Shown piece by piece: positions 1 to 5,712 of a stretch of DNA of 6,610 nucleotides; within the stretch, counting starts at the first letter, position 1, and every line of letters starts with the position of its first letter. The DNA is from an uncultured Thermoleophilia bacterium (GTDB taxonomy: Bacteria > Actinomycetota > Thermoleophilia > UBA2241): the NCBI GenBank assembly GCA_903921965.1, contig CAIXSE010000312.1, forward strand, positions 1-6,610, in the 5' to 3' direction. The position numbers were made by a program, and so were the translations under genes. The notes below the pieces were generated by a model. The model made no database searches. It saw nothing but the letters and a program-made list of their open reading frames with translations, and was not told the origin of the DNA.

Positions 1-514
1 CCTCGATGACGTGGTGGTCGGTGACGATGACGTCCATGCCCAGCTCGCGGGCGCGGGCGACCTCGGCACGGGCGTTGACGCCGCAGTCCACCGTGACGAG
101 CAGCTTGACGCCCGCCGCGGCCAGTTCTTCGACGGCGGCCGCCGACACCCCGTACCCCTCGACGAAGCGGTTGGGCAGGTAGGGGCGGACGACGCCGCCC
201 AGCTCTTCGAGCATGCTGGTGAGCAGGAACGTCGCGGTGATGCCGTCGGCGTCGTAGTCGCCGTGCACGGCGATGGGCTCGCGGGCCTTGAGGGCGCGGT
301 CGATGCGCCGCCGCGCCTCGGGGATGCCGGGCAAGAGGTAGGGGTCGTGGACTTTCGCCTCGGGCTCGAGGAACGCCCTGGCCTCGGCCGCGCCGGTGTA
401 CCCACGGCGGACCAGGACCTGGGCCGTGACCTCGCCGATGCCGAGCTCGGAGCACAGCCGCCGCACGTCGGCGTACGCTGCCGGCGCGATGGTCCAGGAG
501 TCTGGCTCGGTCAC
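1..514 (-). CDS. recJ: RecJ, single-stranded-DNA-specific 5'-3' exonuclease, N-terminal part (3' end outside window)
   Basis: This is the N-terminal 171 residues of a DHH-superfamily exonuclease. In known relatives RecJ degrades single-stranded DNA 5' to 3' in the cytoplasm, using metal ions, during recombination repair and mismatch repair. Three of the family's metal-binding motifs are visible in order: DYDADG at residues 86-91, VDCG at 142-145 and TDHH at 165-168. Full RecJ proteins are usually around 550-600 residues, so about a third is present and the gene runs off the left edge intact, with no internal stop. The start is the GTG at 514. A GGTGAT sequence, matching the 3' part of the Shine-Dalgarno consensus, lies 6 nt upstream of it. 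It follows the LapA-domain gene by 92 nt on the same strand and could share its transcript. Family assignment is very secure; the start codon is moderately secure. Confidence 0.95.
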   Translation of the reverse strand, partial: MTEPDSWTIAPAAYADVRRLCSELGIGEVTAQVLVRRGYTGAAEARAFLEPEAKVHDPYLLPGIPEARRRIDRALKAREPIAVHGDYDADGITATFLLTSMLEELGGVVRPYLPNRFVEGYGVSAAAVEELAAAGVKLLVTVDCGVNARAEVARARELGMDVIVTDHHVIE

Positions 515-606
515 GTGCGCATCACCGCTCGAGTGTACCTCCCCGCGGGGACGGACACCGCCGGCCCCGAGGGACGCCGGCCGTCAGTGACGCCCGCGGA
601 GAGCGG
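515..606 (-). other. Intergenic gap between LapA-domain gene and recJ, with weak hairpin
   Basis: This 92-nt gap holds two GCCGGC arms at 560-565 and 576-581. They could pair as a 6-bp stem with a 10-nt loop. No T-tract follows on the minus strand, so it is at best a weak terminator or pause. A perfect 10-bp palindrome, CCCCGCGGGG, sits at 541-550. A GGGGAGG run at 538-544 looks like a ribosome-binding site, but it is about 23 nt from the recJ GTG and is too far away to serve it. A TACACT at 532-537 resembles a -10 box but lacks a partner -35. I see no convincing separate promoter for recJ. Confidence 0.3.
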
Positions 607-1422
607 TCAGGAAGCGGGGGCCGGCCCGGAGGGCGCGCCGGAGGGTCCGCCGCCGGGCGTCTCACCCCGCGGGTCTGCCGCAGCCGGGCCGTCCGCGCGC
701 GCGACGTCGTCCACGCGCGGGCCGTCCGCGGGAGCGACGGAGTCGGCGCCCCGGTCGGGCGGCACCACGGCCGTCACCGACGTGACCTCGGCCCCTGGGT
801 CGTCGTCGTGTGAGCCGAACGGTCGCGAGGCGTCCGTGCCCTCGTCCGCCTCGCCGGCGCCGGCCTCGGCGGCTGAGGCCTGCTCCTCCGCCGGCCCGGG
901 CGCCGCGGCCGCGGTGAGCACCGTCGCGACCTCTGCCGCCACGTCCGCCGGGCCCTCACCGGGAGGCGCCGGCGCGGTGACGTCGTCCCACCCGGCGACG
1001 GAGGAGAGCGCGACCGCGGCAGTGACCGCAGTGACGTCCGCCGCCACCGTGTCGTCCGCGGTCGCGGCCGCCGCGCCGGGCGGCGCCGGCGTGAGCACGG
1101 TCACATCGGCGACGGCGGCGCCGGCGGACGCCGGCGCCGAGCGTTCGAGGAGCGCCTGGGCATCGCGCAGGCGCTTGTACGTCGAGGCGAGCTCCTTCTC
1201 GAGCCGGCGCTGGGCGGCGACCGCGGACCCTCGCGCGGCCCACGCGCCGGCGATACCGGCGGCGAGCGCGACGGCGGCGAGCGCGACGGCGACCCAGAAG
1301 AGCGACACACCGCTCCAGCTGACGGCGAGGAAGTCGAGGTCGAGGGTCACGGTGTGATTGACCGCTCCGATGGCGACGAGCACCAGCGCGACGATGATCA
1401 GGATGGTGAGTGCGGTGCGCAC
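607..1422 (-). CDS. LapA/DUF1049-type membrane protein with long acidic, Ala/Pro-rich repeat tail
   Basis: A 271-residue protein. Residues 3-23 and about 40-62 are hydrophobic membrane spans. They are joined by a short segment (VNHTVTLDLDF, residues 21-31) of the kind found in the lipopolysaccharide-assembly A (LapA, DUF1049) domain. A charged, probably coiled-coil segment follows at about residues 72-95. From residue 96 to the end the protein is low-complexity, rich in Ala, Pro, Gly and Asp/Glu, and carries degenerate [DE]VTxxT repeats. LapA-domain proteins are typically about 100 residues, so this tail is an addition of about 175 residues. The domain has no firmly known role in Gram-positives, and I infer only an inner-membrane scaffold with two short spans and a cytoplasmic tail. 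The GTG start at 1422 is well supported by GAGGAGG 8 nt upstream. The gene follows a probable promoter and precedes recJ on the same strand. Confidence 0.8.
   Translation of the reverse strand: MRTALTILIIVALVLVAIGAVNHTVTLDLDFLAVSWSGVSLFWVAVALAAVALAAGIAGAWAARGSAVAAQRRLEKELASTYKRLRDAQALLERSAPASAGAAVADVTVLTPAPPGAAAATADDTVAADVTAVTAAVALSSVAGWDDVTAPAPPGEGPADVAAEVATVLTAAAAPGPAEEQASAAEAGAGEADEGTDASRPFGSHDDDPGAEVTSVTAVVPPDRGADSVAPADGPRVDDVARADGPAAADPRGETPGGGPSGAPSGPAPAS
772..1110 (-). repeat. Degenerate DVT-type repeats encoded in the LapA-domain protein tail
   Basis: Five imperfect copies of a short acidic-hydrophobic-Thr unit occur in the protein: ADVTVLTPAPP (from residue 105), ADVTAVTAAV (128), DDVTAPAPP (146), AEVATVLTAA (163) and AEVTSVTAVVPP (211). 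Several run into a proline-rich stretch. The copies vary at DNA level, so this looks like an old or selected protein repeat rather than a recent tandem duplication. The spacing is irregular (about 17-48 residues). Confidence 0.5.
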
Positions 1423-1430
1423 GACGGACC

Positions 1431-1437
1431 CCTCCTC
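1431..1437 (-). promoter_or_regulatory. Strong ribosome-binding site of the LapA-domain gene
   Basis: The minus strand reads GAGGAGG here, 8 nt before the GTG at 1422. This fixes the start of the gene. Confidence 0.8.
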
Positions 1438-1457
1438 AGTGACGGCTGTCGGCAGCG

Positions 1458-1463
1458 AGTATA
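1458..1463 (-). promoter_or_regulatory. Probable -10 box (TATACT) for the LapA-domain/recJ unit
   Basis: TATACT on the minus strand matches the sigma-70-type -10 consensus at five of six positions and stands out in very GC-rich DNA. It lies 35 nt before the GTG of the LapA-domain gene and would give a leader of roughly 28 nt that includes the strong ribosome-binding site. No recognisable TTGACA-like -35 lies 16-18 nt upstream; that region is pure GC and overlaps a hairpin. Such -10-only promoters are common in actinobacteria. Confidence 0.5.
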
Positions 1464-1477
1464 GAGCACCGGGGGTG

Positions 1478-1519
1478 GGCCGCGCGCCGCCGTCGCGGAC
1501 GGGTCCGGGCGCCGCGGCC
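1478..1519 (-). terminator. Second GC-rich hairpin downstream of the parvulin-like gene
   Basis: The arm GGCCGCGCGCC at 1478-1488 can pair with 1508-1519, forming 11 base pairs with a single bulged base at 1512 and a 19-nt loop. It begins immediately after the hairpin at 1520-1555. No T-tract follows. It may back up termination, or act as a barrier just upstream of the promoter at 1458-1463. Confidence 0.4.
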
Positions 1520-1555
1520 GTGAGGCGGGCAGCCGGGAGCGCCGGCCCGCCTCAC
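1520..1555 (-). terminator. GC-rich hairpin, probable terminator of the parvulin-like lipoprotein gene
   Basis: A perfect 11-bp inverted repeat, GTGAGGCGGGC / GCCCGCCTCAC, with a 14-nt loop starts 7 nt past the TGA stop codon of the upstream gene (1563-1565). There is no T-run after it on the minus strand. It is therefore an L-shaped or imperfect intrinsic terminator, as is common in high-GC genomes. Position and stem strength both support the call. Confidence 0.6.
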
Positions 1556-1562
1556 CCGAGAC

Positions 1563-2510
1563 TCACAGGTGCTCGACCTCCGCCCGCGCGCGCGCCTTCT
1601 CGAGCCAGCGCGACAGCGCGGCCGAGCGCCTCTGGCCGTCGAGGCCGCTCTGGATCTCGGCGCGCACCTTGCCGAAGGGCACGACCATGGCGGGCCGCAC
1701 GCCGAGCAGCTTGAGCACCCAGACGCCGCCGGGACCCTTCGTAGGCGGCGTGACCTCGTTCGTGGCGAGCCGGGCCACAGCCCTGCGCAACGGGGCCGGC
1801 AGTGAGGACGGCGCCACCCACCCCATCATCCCGGCGCTGTCCTTGAGCTCCGGGTCGCTGGAGAACTGCCGCGCCACCTCCTCGAACGGGCGCCCCTGCT
1901 CGAGGCGCTTCACGGCGTTCCCGGCGATCCCCTCGTTCTTGACCACGAAGGCGCCCAGCGCCCACTGCTCGGCGGTCGTGAACAGCTTCGTGCGGTTCTT
2001 GTCGTAGAAGGCGCGCACAGCCGCGGCCGAGGCCGAGAGCTTCGGGTAGCGCGCGTTCTGCACGCCCTCGCGCACCACTCCCTGCTCCAGGCTGGTGCGG
2101 AGCTGCTCCTCCGTCATCCGCGTCTTCTGCAGCGCCGCGGCCAGCGCCTTCGCCCCGCCCAGCTGATCGCGGACGGCGGCGAGCCTGCGGTCGACCTCGG
2201 CCTGGTCGGCCGTGACCCCGAGGCGTTCGGCCTCGGCCGCCACGAGGGCGCCGTCGATCGCCGCCTTCAGCCCCGCCTTCTCAGAGTCCTCTCGGCCCAC
2301 GAGCCGCGCCTCCGCACGCGCCAGGCCGACGTCGCTGCGCCGGACCTCCCGGCCGTCGACGCGTGCCACGACCGCGTCGGCGCCGAGGCTCGCCCGCGAG
2401 GACGGCGAGGAGGACGGCGAGACCGTCCCGCCGCAGCCGGCAGCCACGACGAGCGCGAGGACGACGAGCGCGAGGAGTCCGAAGGAGGCTCTGCGCGGAG
2501 AGAGGATCAC
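1563..2510 (-). CDS. Lipoprotein with SurA/PrsA-like N-terminal region and degenerate PpiC parvulin domain
   Basis: A 315-residue exported protein. Its N-terminus has two arginines (residues 6-7), a hydrophobic core and a lipobox-like AAGC ending at Cys26, followed by a Ser/Pro-rich linker. This predicts a lipoprotein anchored outside the membrane. Residues about 44-175 resemble the helical SurA/PrsA N-terminal chaperone region, and about 176-270 form a parvulin-type PpiC domain. That domain has the usual helix, FSSDPELKDSAG (about 216-227) and a GW, but the two conserved parvulin histidines appear replaced by Ala187 and Trp264. A foldase or chaperone role for secreted proteins is inferred; isomerase activity is doubtful. 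The GTG at 2510 is the only in-frame start that gives a signal peptide, but I see no clear ribosome-binding site. The frame stays open upstream into the preceding gene, which I treat as chance. The gene follows the transporter by 67 nt. Confidence 0.85.
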   Translation of the reverse strand: MILSPRRASFGLLALVVLALVVAAGCGGTVSPSSSPSSRASLGADAVVARVDGREVRRSDVGLARAEARLVGREDSEKAGLKAAIDGALVAAEAERLGVTADQAEVDRRLAAVRDQLGGAKALAAALQKTRMTEEQLRTSLEQGVVREGVQNARYPKLSASAAAVRAFYDKNRTKLFTTAEQWALGAFVVKNEGIAGNAVKRLEQGRPFEEVARQFSSDPELKDSAGMMGWVAPSSLPAPLRRAVARLATNEVTPPTKGPGGVWVLKLLGVRPAMVVPFGKVRAEIQSGLDGQRRSAALSRWLEKARARAEVEHL

Positions 2511-2546
2511 AGCCGGGAGACGGGAGACACGACGCGAGGGATCGGT

Positions 2547-2576
2547 GCGCGCCGGCGGGCGGGCGGGCGCGCCGGG
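2547..2576 (+). other. G-quadruplex-type motif and overlapping hairpin between transporter and lipoprotein gene
   Basis: The plus strand has four GGG runs at 2557-2559, 2561-2563, 2565-2567 and 2574-2576, with loops of 1, 1 and 6 nt. This meets the usual G3N1-7 quadruplex pattern. The same DNA contains GCGCGCC (2547-2553) facing GGCGCGC (2566-2572), a 7-bp stem with a 12-nt loop. GCGCGCCGG occurs directly repeated at 2547 and 2567. Because the genes are on the minus strand, the G-rich strand is the template strand here and the RNA would be C-rich. Confidence 0.5.
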
Positions 2577-2577
2577 A

Positions 2578-3633
2578 TCAGGCCGTGGCCTCTCCGCCGG
2601 GGCGGGCCGCCGCGTACGGCTCCTTGTCGACGCGCCGCTGCCCGTCGGCGAAGCGCGCCGGGAAGTAGCAGGCCATCTCGTGCGGCTCGCCGGCGTCGCC
2701 GCCGGTGCTCGTGAGCTGCGGCATGGCCGTCGTGCAGATCTCCTGGGCGCGCGGGCAGCGCGGGTGGAAGACACAGCCCTTGGGCGGGTTCGCCGGGCTG
2801 GGCACGTCGCCCTCGAGGATGATGCGCCGCCGTGCCCGCTCGGTGTGCGGGTCGGGGATCGGCACGGCCGACAGCAGGGCCTCGGTGTAGGGGTGCTGCG
2901 GGAAGTCGTACAGCAGCCGGCTGTCGGAGATCTCGACGACCTTGCCGAGGTACATCACGGCCACGCGGTCGGAGATATGCTTGACGACCGAGAGGTCGTG
3001 GGCGATGAAGACGTAGGTGAGGTCGAACTCGTCCTGCAGGTCTTCGAGCAGGTTGATGACCTGCGCGCGGATGGAGACGTCGAGGGCGCTCACCGGCTCG
3101 TCGCAGATGATGAGCTTCGGCTTGAGCGTCAGGGCGCGGGCGATGCCGATGCGCTGACGCTGGCCGCCGGAGAACTCGTGCGGGTAGCGCTCCGCGTGCT
3201 CGGCGTTGAGGCCGACCGTCTCGAGCAGCTCGAACACACGCTTCTTGCGCTCGTCGGGCGTGCCGATGTCGTGGATCTTGAGCGACTCGCCGACGATGTC
3301 GCGCACGCGCATGCGCGGGTTCAGCGACGCGTACGGGTCCTGGAAGATGATCTGCATGTCGCGGCGAAGCTTCTGCATGTCGCCGGAGCCGGCCTTCATG
3401 ACGTCGATCCCCTCGAAGGTGACCGAGCCCGATGTGGCCTCGATGAGACGGAGCACGGCCCGGCCGGTGGTGGACTTGCCGCAGCCGCTCTCGCCCACCA
3501 GGCCGAGGGTCTCCCCCTTCTCGACGTCGAAGCTGACGCCGTCGACGGCGTACACGGTACCGGTCTGGCGCTTGAGCACGCCGCTCTTGATGGGGAAGTG
3601 CTTCTTGAGGTCGCGCACCTCGAGCAGGCTCAC
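2578..3633 (-). CDS. Peptide ABC importer ATPase, DppF/OppF-like
   Basis: A 351-residue ATP-binding subunit of a dipeptide/oligopeptide importer. On the cytoplasmic side it would pair with the DppD-type ATPase encoded just upstream and power uptake through the B and C permeases. Motifs in order are Walker [10 protein letters not shown] (47-55), Q-loop glutamine 98 in [10 protein letters not shown], signature SGGQ (155-158), Walker B ending D178-E179, D-loop SALD (182-185) and switch histidine 212. The C-terminal oligopeptide-transporter extension carries Cys287, Cys293, Cys300 and Cys322, the pattern linked to an iron-sulfur cluster in this family. The length is normal. The start is the GTG at 3633, which overlaps the previous TGA by 4 nt (GTGA) and has AAGGAGG 7 nt upstream. 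The exact peptide substrate (Dpp, Opp or other) cannot be told from the sequence. Confidence 0.95.
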   Translation of the reverse strand: MSLLEVRDLKKHFPIKSGVLKRQTGTVYAVDGVSFDVEKGETLGLVGESGCGKSTTGRAVLRLIEATSGSVTFEGIDVMKAGSGDMQKLRRDMQIIFQDPYASLNPRMRVRDIVGESLKIHDIGTPDERKKRVFELLETVGLNAEHAERYPHEFSGGQRQRIGIARALTLKPKLIICDEPVSALDVSIRAQVINLLEDLQDEFDLTYVFIAHDLSVVKHISDRVAVMYLGKVVEISDSRLLYDFPQHPYTEALLSAVPIPDPHTERARRRIILEGDVPSPANPPKGCVFHPRCPRAQEICTTAMPQLTSTGGDAGEPHEMACYFPARFADGQRRVDKEPYAAARPGGEATA

Positions 3634-4658
3634 GACGCCGCCTCCTTCTCGAAGTGCGCGAGCTTCTCGCGGACGGCCCGGCGCTCTTCGACGGGGATCC
3701 AGCAGTTCACGCCGTGCTCGGGACCGACGATCTCGAGCGCCGGCCACTCGCCGCGGCACTCCGTGCGCTCGTAGGGGCAGCGCCCCGAGAACGGGCAGCC
3801 GGCGGGCAGCGCGATGAGGTCCGGCGGCTGCCCGCTGATGGGGGTGAGCCGCGCCTTCTCGGCGACGTCCAGGCGCGGCAGCGACCCCAGCAGCCCCCAC
3901 GTGTAGGGGTGGTGCGGGTCGTAGTAGATCTCGTCCACGGGGCCGTACTCGACGGTGCGGCCCCCGTACATGACCATGACCTTGTCGGCGATCTCGGCCA
4001 CCACGCCGAGGTCGTGGGTGATGGCGATGACGCCGCTCTCGTAGCGCTCCTGCATCTCGCGGATGACGTCGATGATCTGCGCCTGGATGGTCACGTCCAG
4101 CGCCGTCGTGGGCTCGTCGGCGATCAGGATGTCGGGGTTGCAGCTGATGGCCATGGCGATCATGGCGCGCTGGCGCATGCCGCCGGAGAACTCGAACGGG
4201 TACTGGTTGACGCGCTTCTGGGCGTCGGGGATGCCGACGCGGTCGAGCAGCTGCGCGGCCATCTCCCAGGCCTCGCCCTTGCTCTTGCCCTGGTGCAGGA
4301 TGATGGCCTCGGCGATCTGCGCGCCCACCTTGACCACGGGGTTCAGGCTGGTCATGGGGTCCTGGAAGATCATCGCGATGTCGTTGCCGCGCACCTGGCG
4401 CATCTCGTCGTCGCTGATCGTGCGCAGGTCGCGGCCGCCGAGGTCGATGCGCCCGCCGACGATCTTGCCCGGCGGGTCGGGGATGAGGCGCATGATCGAC
4501 AGCGCCGCGACGGTCTTGCCGGAGCCGGACTCGCCGACGATGCCGAGCGTCTCCTTGCGGTCGAGCGTGAAGCTCACGCCGTTGACCGCCTTGACCACGC
4601 CGGCGTAGGTGAAGAAGTGGGTCGAGAGGTCCTCGACGGTGAGCAGACGTTCGGCCAC
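3630..4658 (-). CDS. Peptide ABC importer ATPase, DppD/OppD-like
   Basis: An ATP-binding subunit of 342 residues (343 if the GTG at 4661 is used; positions below use that numbering). Motifs are Walker A GESGSGKT (43-50), Q-loop Gln100 in [10 protein letters not shown], signature FSGGMRQR (158-165), Walker B ILIADEP with D182-E183, and switch His216. The C-terminal domain has Cys289, Cys295, Cys302 and Cys320, the same spacing type as its partner. SGGMRQR is typical of the D-type subunit and SGGQRQR of the F-type, which supports a D/F heterodimer. Two GTG codons stand in tandem at 4661 and 4658. The second has AAGGAG at a better 7-nt distance and is preferred. The gene starts a few bases after the C permease stop and overlaps the F-type gene by 4 nt. 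Confidence 0.95.
   Translation of the reverse strand: MAERLLTVEDLSTHFFTYAGVVKAVNGVSFTLDRKETLGIVGESGSGKTVAALSIMRLIPDPPGKIVGGRIDLGGRDLRTISDDEMRQVRGNDIAMIFQDPMTSLNPVVKVGAQIAEAIILHQGKSKGEAWEMAAQLLDRVGIPDAQKRVNQYPFEFSGGMRQRAMIAMAISCNPDILIADEPTTALDVTIQAQIIDVIREMQERYESGVIAITHDLGVVAEIADKVMVMYGGRTVEYGPVDEIYYDPHHPYTWGLLGSLPRLDVAEKARLTPISGQPPDLIALPAGCPFSGRCPYERTECRGEWPALEIVGPEHGVNCWIPVEERRAVREKLAHFEKEAAS
3641..3647 (-). promoter_or_regulatory. Ribosome-binding site of the DppF-like gene
   Basis: The minus strand reads AAGGAGG, 7 nt before the GTG at 3633, inside the 3' end of the D-type gene. It decides the start against a long upstream extension of the open frame. Confidence 0.8.
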
Positions 4659-4662
4659 CACG

Positions 4663-5709
4663 CTACTCCTTGAGCTTGGGGTCGGTGGCGTCGCGCAGGC
4701 CGTTGCCGAACGAGATGAAGCCGAACACGGTGACCACGAGGGCGATGCTGGGGAAGGTGAGCATCCACCAGCTGCCGGCCCAGAAGTAGCTCAGGTAGTC
4801 TGAGATCATCTTGCCCCACGAGGCGTTGGGCGGCTGGATGCCGATGCCGAGGTAGCTGAGGGCGGCCTCGGTGACGATGGCGCCGCCGACGCCCATGGCG
4901 ATGGCCACGTAGACCGGCGCCATCGTGTTGGGCAGGACGTGCCGGAAGATCACGCGCAGGTCGCTGGCGCCTTGCGCGCGCGCCGCCTCGACGTACTCCA
5001 TCGACTTGACGCTGAGCACCGAGCCGCGGTTGAGACGCGCGTACGTGGCCCATCCGAGCACGCCGATGGCGATGAACACGTTCACGAACCCGGGGCCCAG
5101 CACCACCATGATCAGCAGCACGAACAGGATGTACGGGAACGCGAAGAAGATGTCGGCCAGGCGCATGATCACCGAGTCGACCCAGCCTCCGTAGTACCCC
5201 GAGATGGGCCCCAGGATCAGGCCGATGATGAGCGCGATCGACACGGCGATGACGCCGACGAGCATGGAGATGCGGGTGGCGACCAGCGTGCGAGACAGGA
5301 CGTCGCGCCCGAGGTAGTCGGTCCCGAAGGGGTGCGACCACGTGGGGGGCGAGCCGCGGCCTTCGGGCGACAGCTGGTAGTTGACCTCGTTGGGCGGGTA
5401 GGGCGCAAGGTAGCCCTTGGGCGTGACGGCCGCGATGACCTCGACGGTCCCGACGACGAGGAAGACCGTGATGATGCCGAGGCCGACGAGGGCGAGGCGG
5501 TTGCGCTTGAGGCGGCGCCAGGTGTCGCCCCACAGCGAGAGCGGCTTGCGGGCCTTGCCGGCCTCCTCGTGCCGCAGCTCGACCTGCTCGGTGAGGGCCT
5601 CGGTGGTCGTGCGCGCGTCGATGCCCTGGATGGACGTGGTGATCTCGTTGCCGGCGTCGTCGCGGTAGCCTCTTTCGTCGCGCGGGCCGCTGCTCCAGTG
5701 GTCTGCCAC
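4663..5709 (-). CDS. Peptide ABC importer permease, DppC/OppC-like
   Basis: A 348-residue inner-membrane permease that forms the translocation pore with the B permease. A hydrophilic N-terminal segment of about 60 residues precedes the OppC N-terminal region and first span (about 73-95). The periplasmic-side motif HPFGTDYLGRDVLSR is at 126-140. Further spans lie at about 147-170, 190-222, 262-290 and 313-335. The ATPase-docking EAA loop is present as EAARAQG (241-247), ending in LP at 259-260. The GTG start at 5709 lies 3 nt after the B permease TGA, with a modest GAGGG 7 nt upstream. The C-terminus, DPKLKE, is typical of the family. The N-terminal extension is somewhat longer and more acidic than usual. 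The B-C-D-F order fits a complete Dpp/Opp importer core. Confidence 0.95.
   Translation of the reverse strand: MADHWSSGPRDERGYRDDAGNEITTSIQGIDARTTTEALTEQVELRHEEAGKARKPLSLWGDTWRRLKRNRLALVGLGIITVFLVVGTVEVIAAVTPKGYLAPYPPNEVNYQLSPEGRGSPPTWSHPFGTDYLGRDVLSRTLVATRISMLVGVIAVSIALIIGLILGPISGYYGGWVDSVIMRLADIFFAFPYILFVLLIMVVLGPGFVNVFIAIGVLGWATYARLNRGSVLSVKSMEYVEAARAQGASDLRVIFRHVLPNTMAPVYVAIAMGVGGAIVTEAALSYLGIGIQPPNASWGKMISDYLSYFWAGSWWMLTFPSIALVVTVFGFISFGNGLRDATDPKLKE
4666..4671 (-). promoter_or_regulatory. Ribosome-binding site of the DppD-like gene
   Basis: AAGGAG on the minus strand overlaps the last codons of the C permease gene. It is 4 nt from the first of two tandem GTG codons and 7 nt from the second, which favours the second as start. 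Confidence 0.7.
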
Positions 5710-5712
5710 GTC

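Noticed and set aside
532..537. TACACT as a -10 box for recJ
   Set aside because: Only four of six consensus positions match, no -35 is visible, and it would leave a leader of about 10 nt.
541..550. Perfect palindrome CCCCGCGGGG as an operator
   Set aside because: It is short and made only of G and C in GC-rich DNA, so chance is a sufficient explanation; it is not repeated elsewhere in the gap.
11..1357. A 448-codon open frame on the plus strand running antisense to recJ and the LapA-domain gene
   Set aside because: It spans two real genes and the gap between them. It encodes only low-complexity Ala/Gly/Ser/Arg sequence and is explained by high GC content removing stop codons.
2511..2774. 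Upstream extension of the parvulin-like lipoprotein frame
   Set aside because: It would overlap the end of the F-type ATPase gene, is Arg/Pro/Ala-rich, and would bury the signal peptide that begins at the GTG at 2510.
2212..3774. A 520-codon open frame on the plus strand antisense to the lipoprotein and F-type ATPase genes
   Set aside because: The opposite strand encodes clear conserved families with all motifs; the antisense product resembles nothing and crosses gene boundaries.
3634..3900. Upstream extension of the F-type ATPase frame
   Set aside because: It overlaps the D-type gene. The GTG at 3633 has a strong ribosome-binding site and the family's normal N-terminus.
3654..4673. A 339-codon plus-strand open frame antisense to the D-type ATPase gene
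   Set aside because: It mirrors the D-type gene almost end to end and is Ala/Asp/His-rich, typical of a high-GC shadow frame.
4574..5533. A 319-codon minus-strand frame overlapping the C permease gene
   Set aside because: It is an alternative frame of the permease, with His/Arg/Pro-rich product and no family features.
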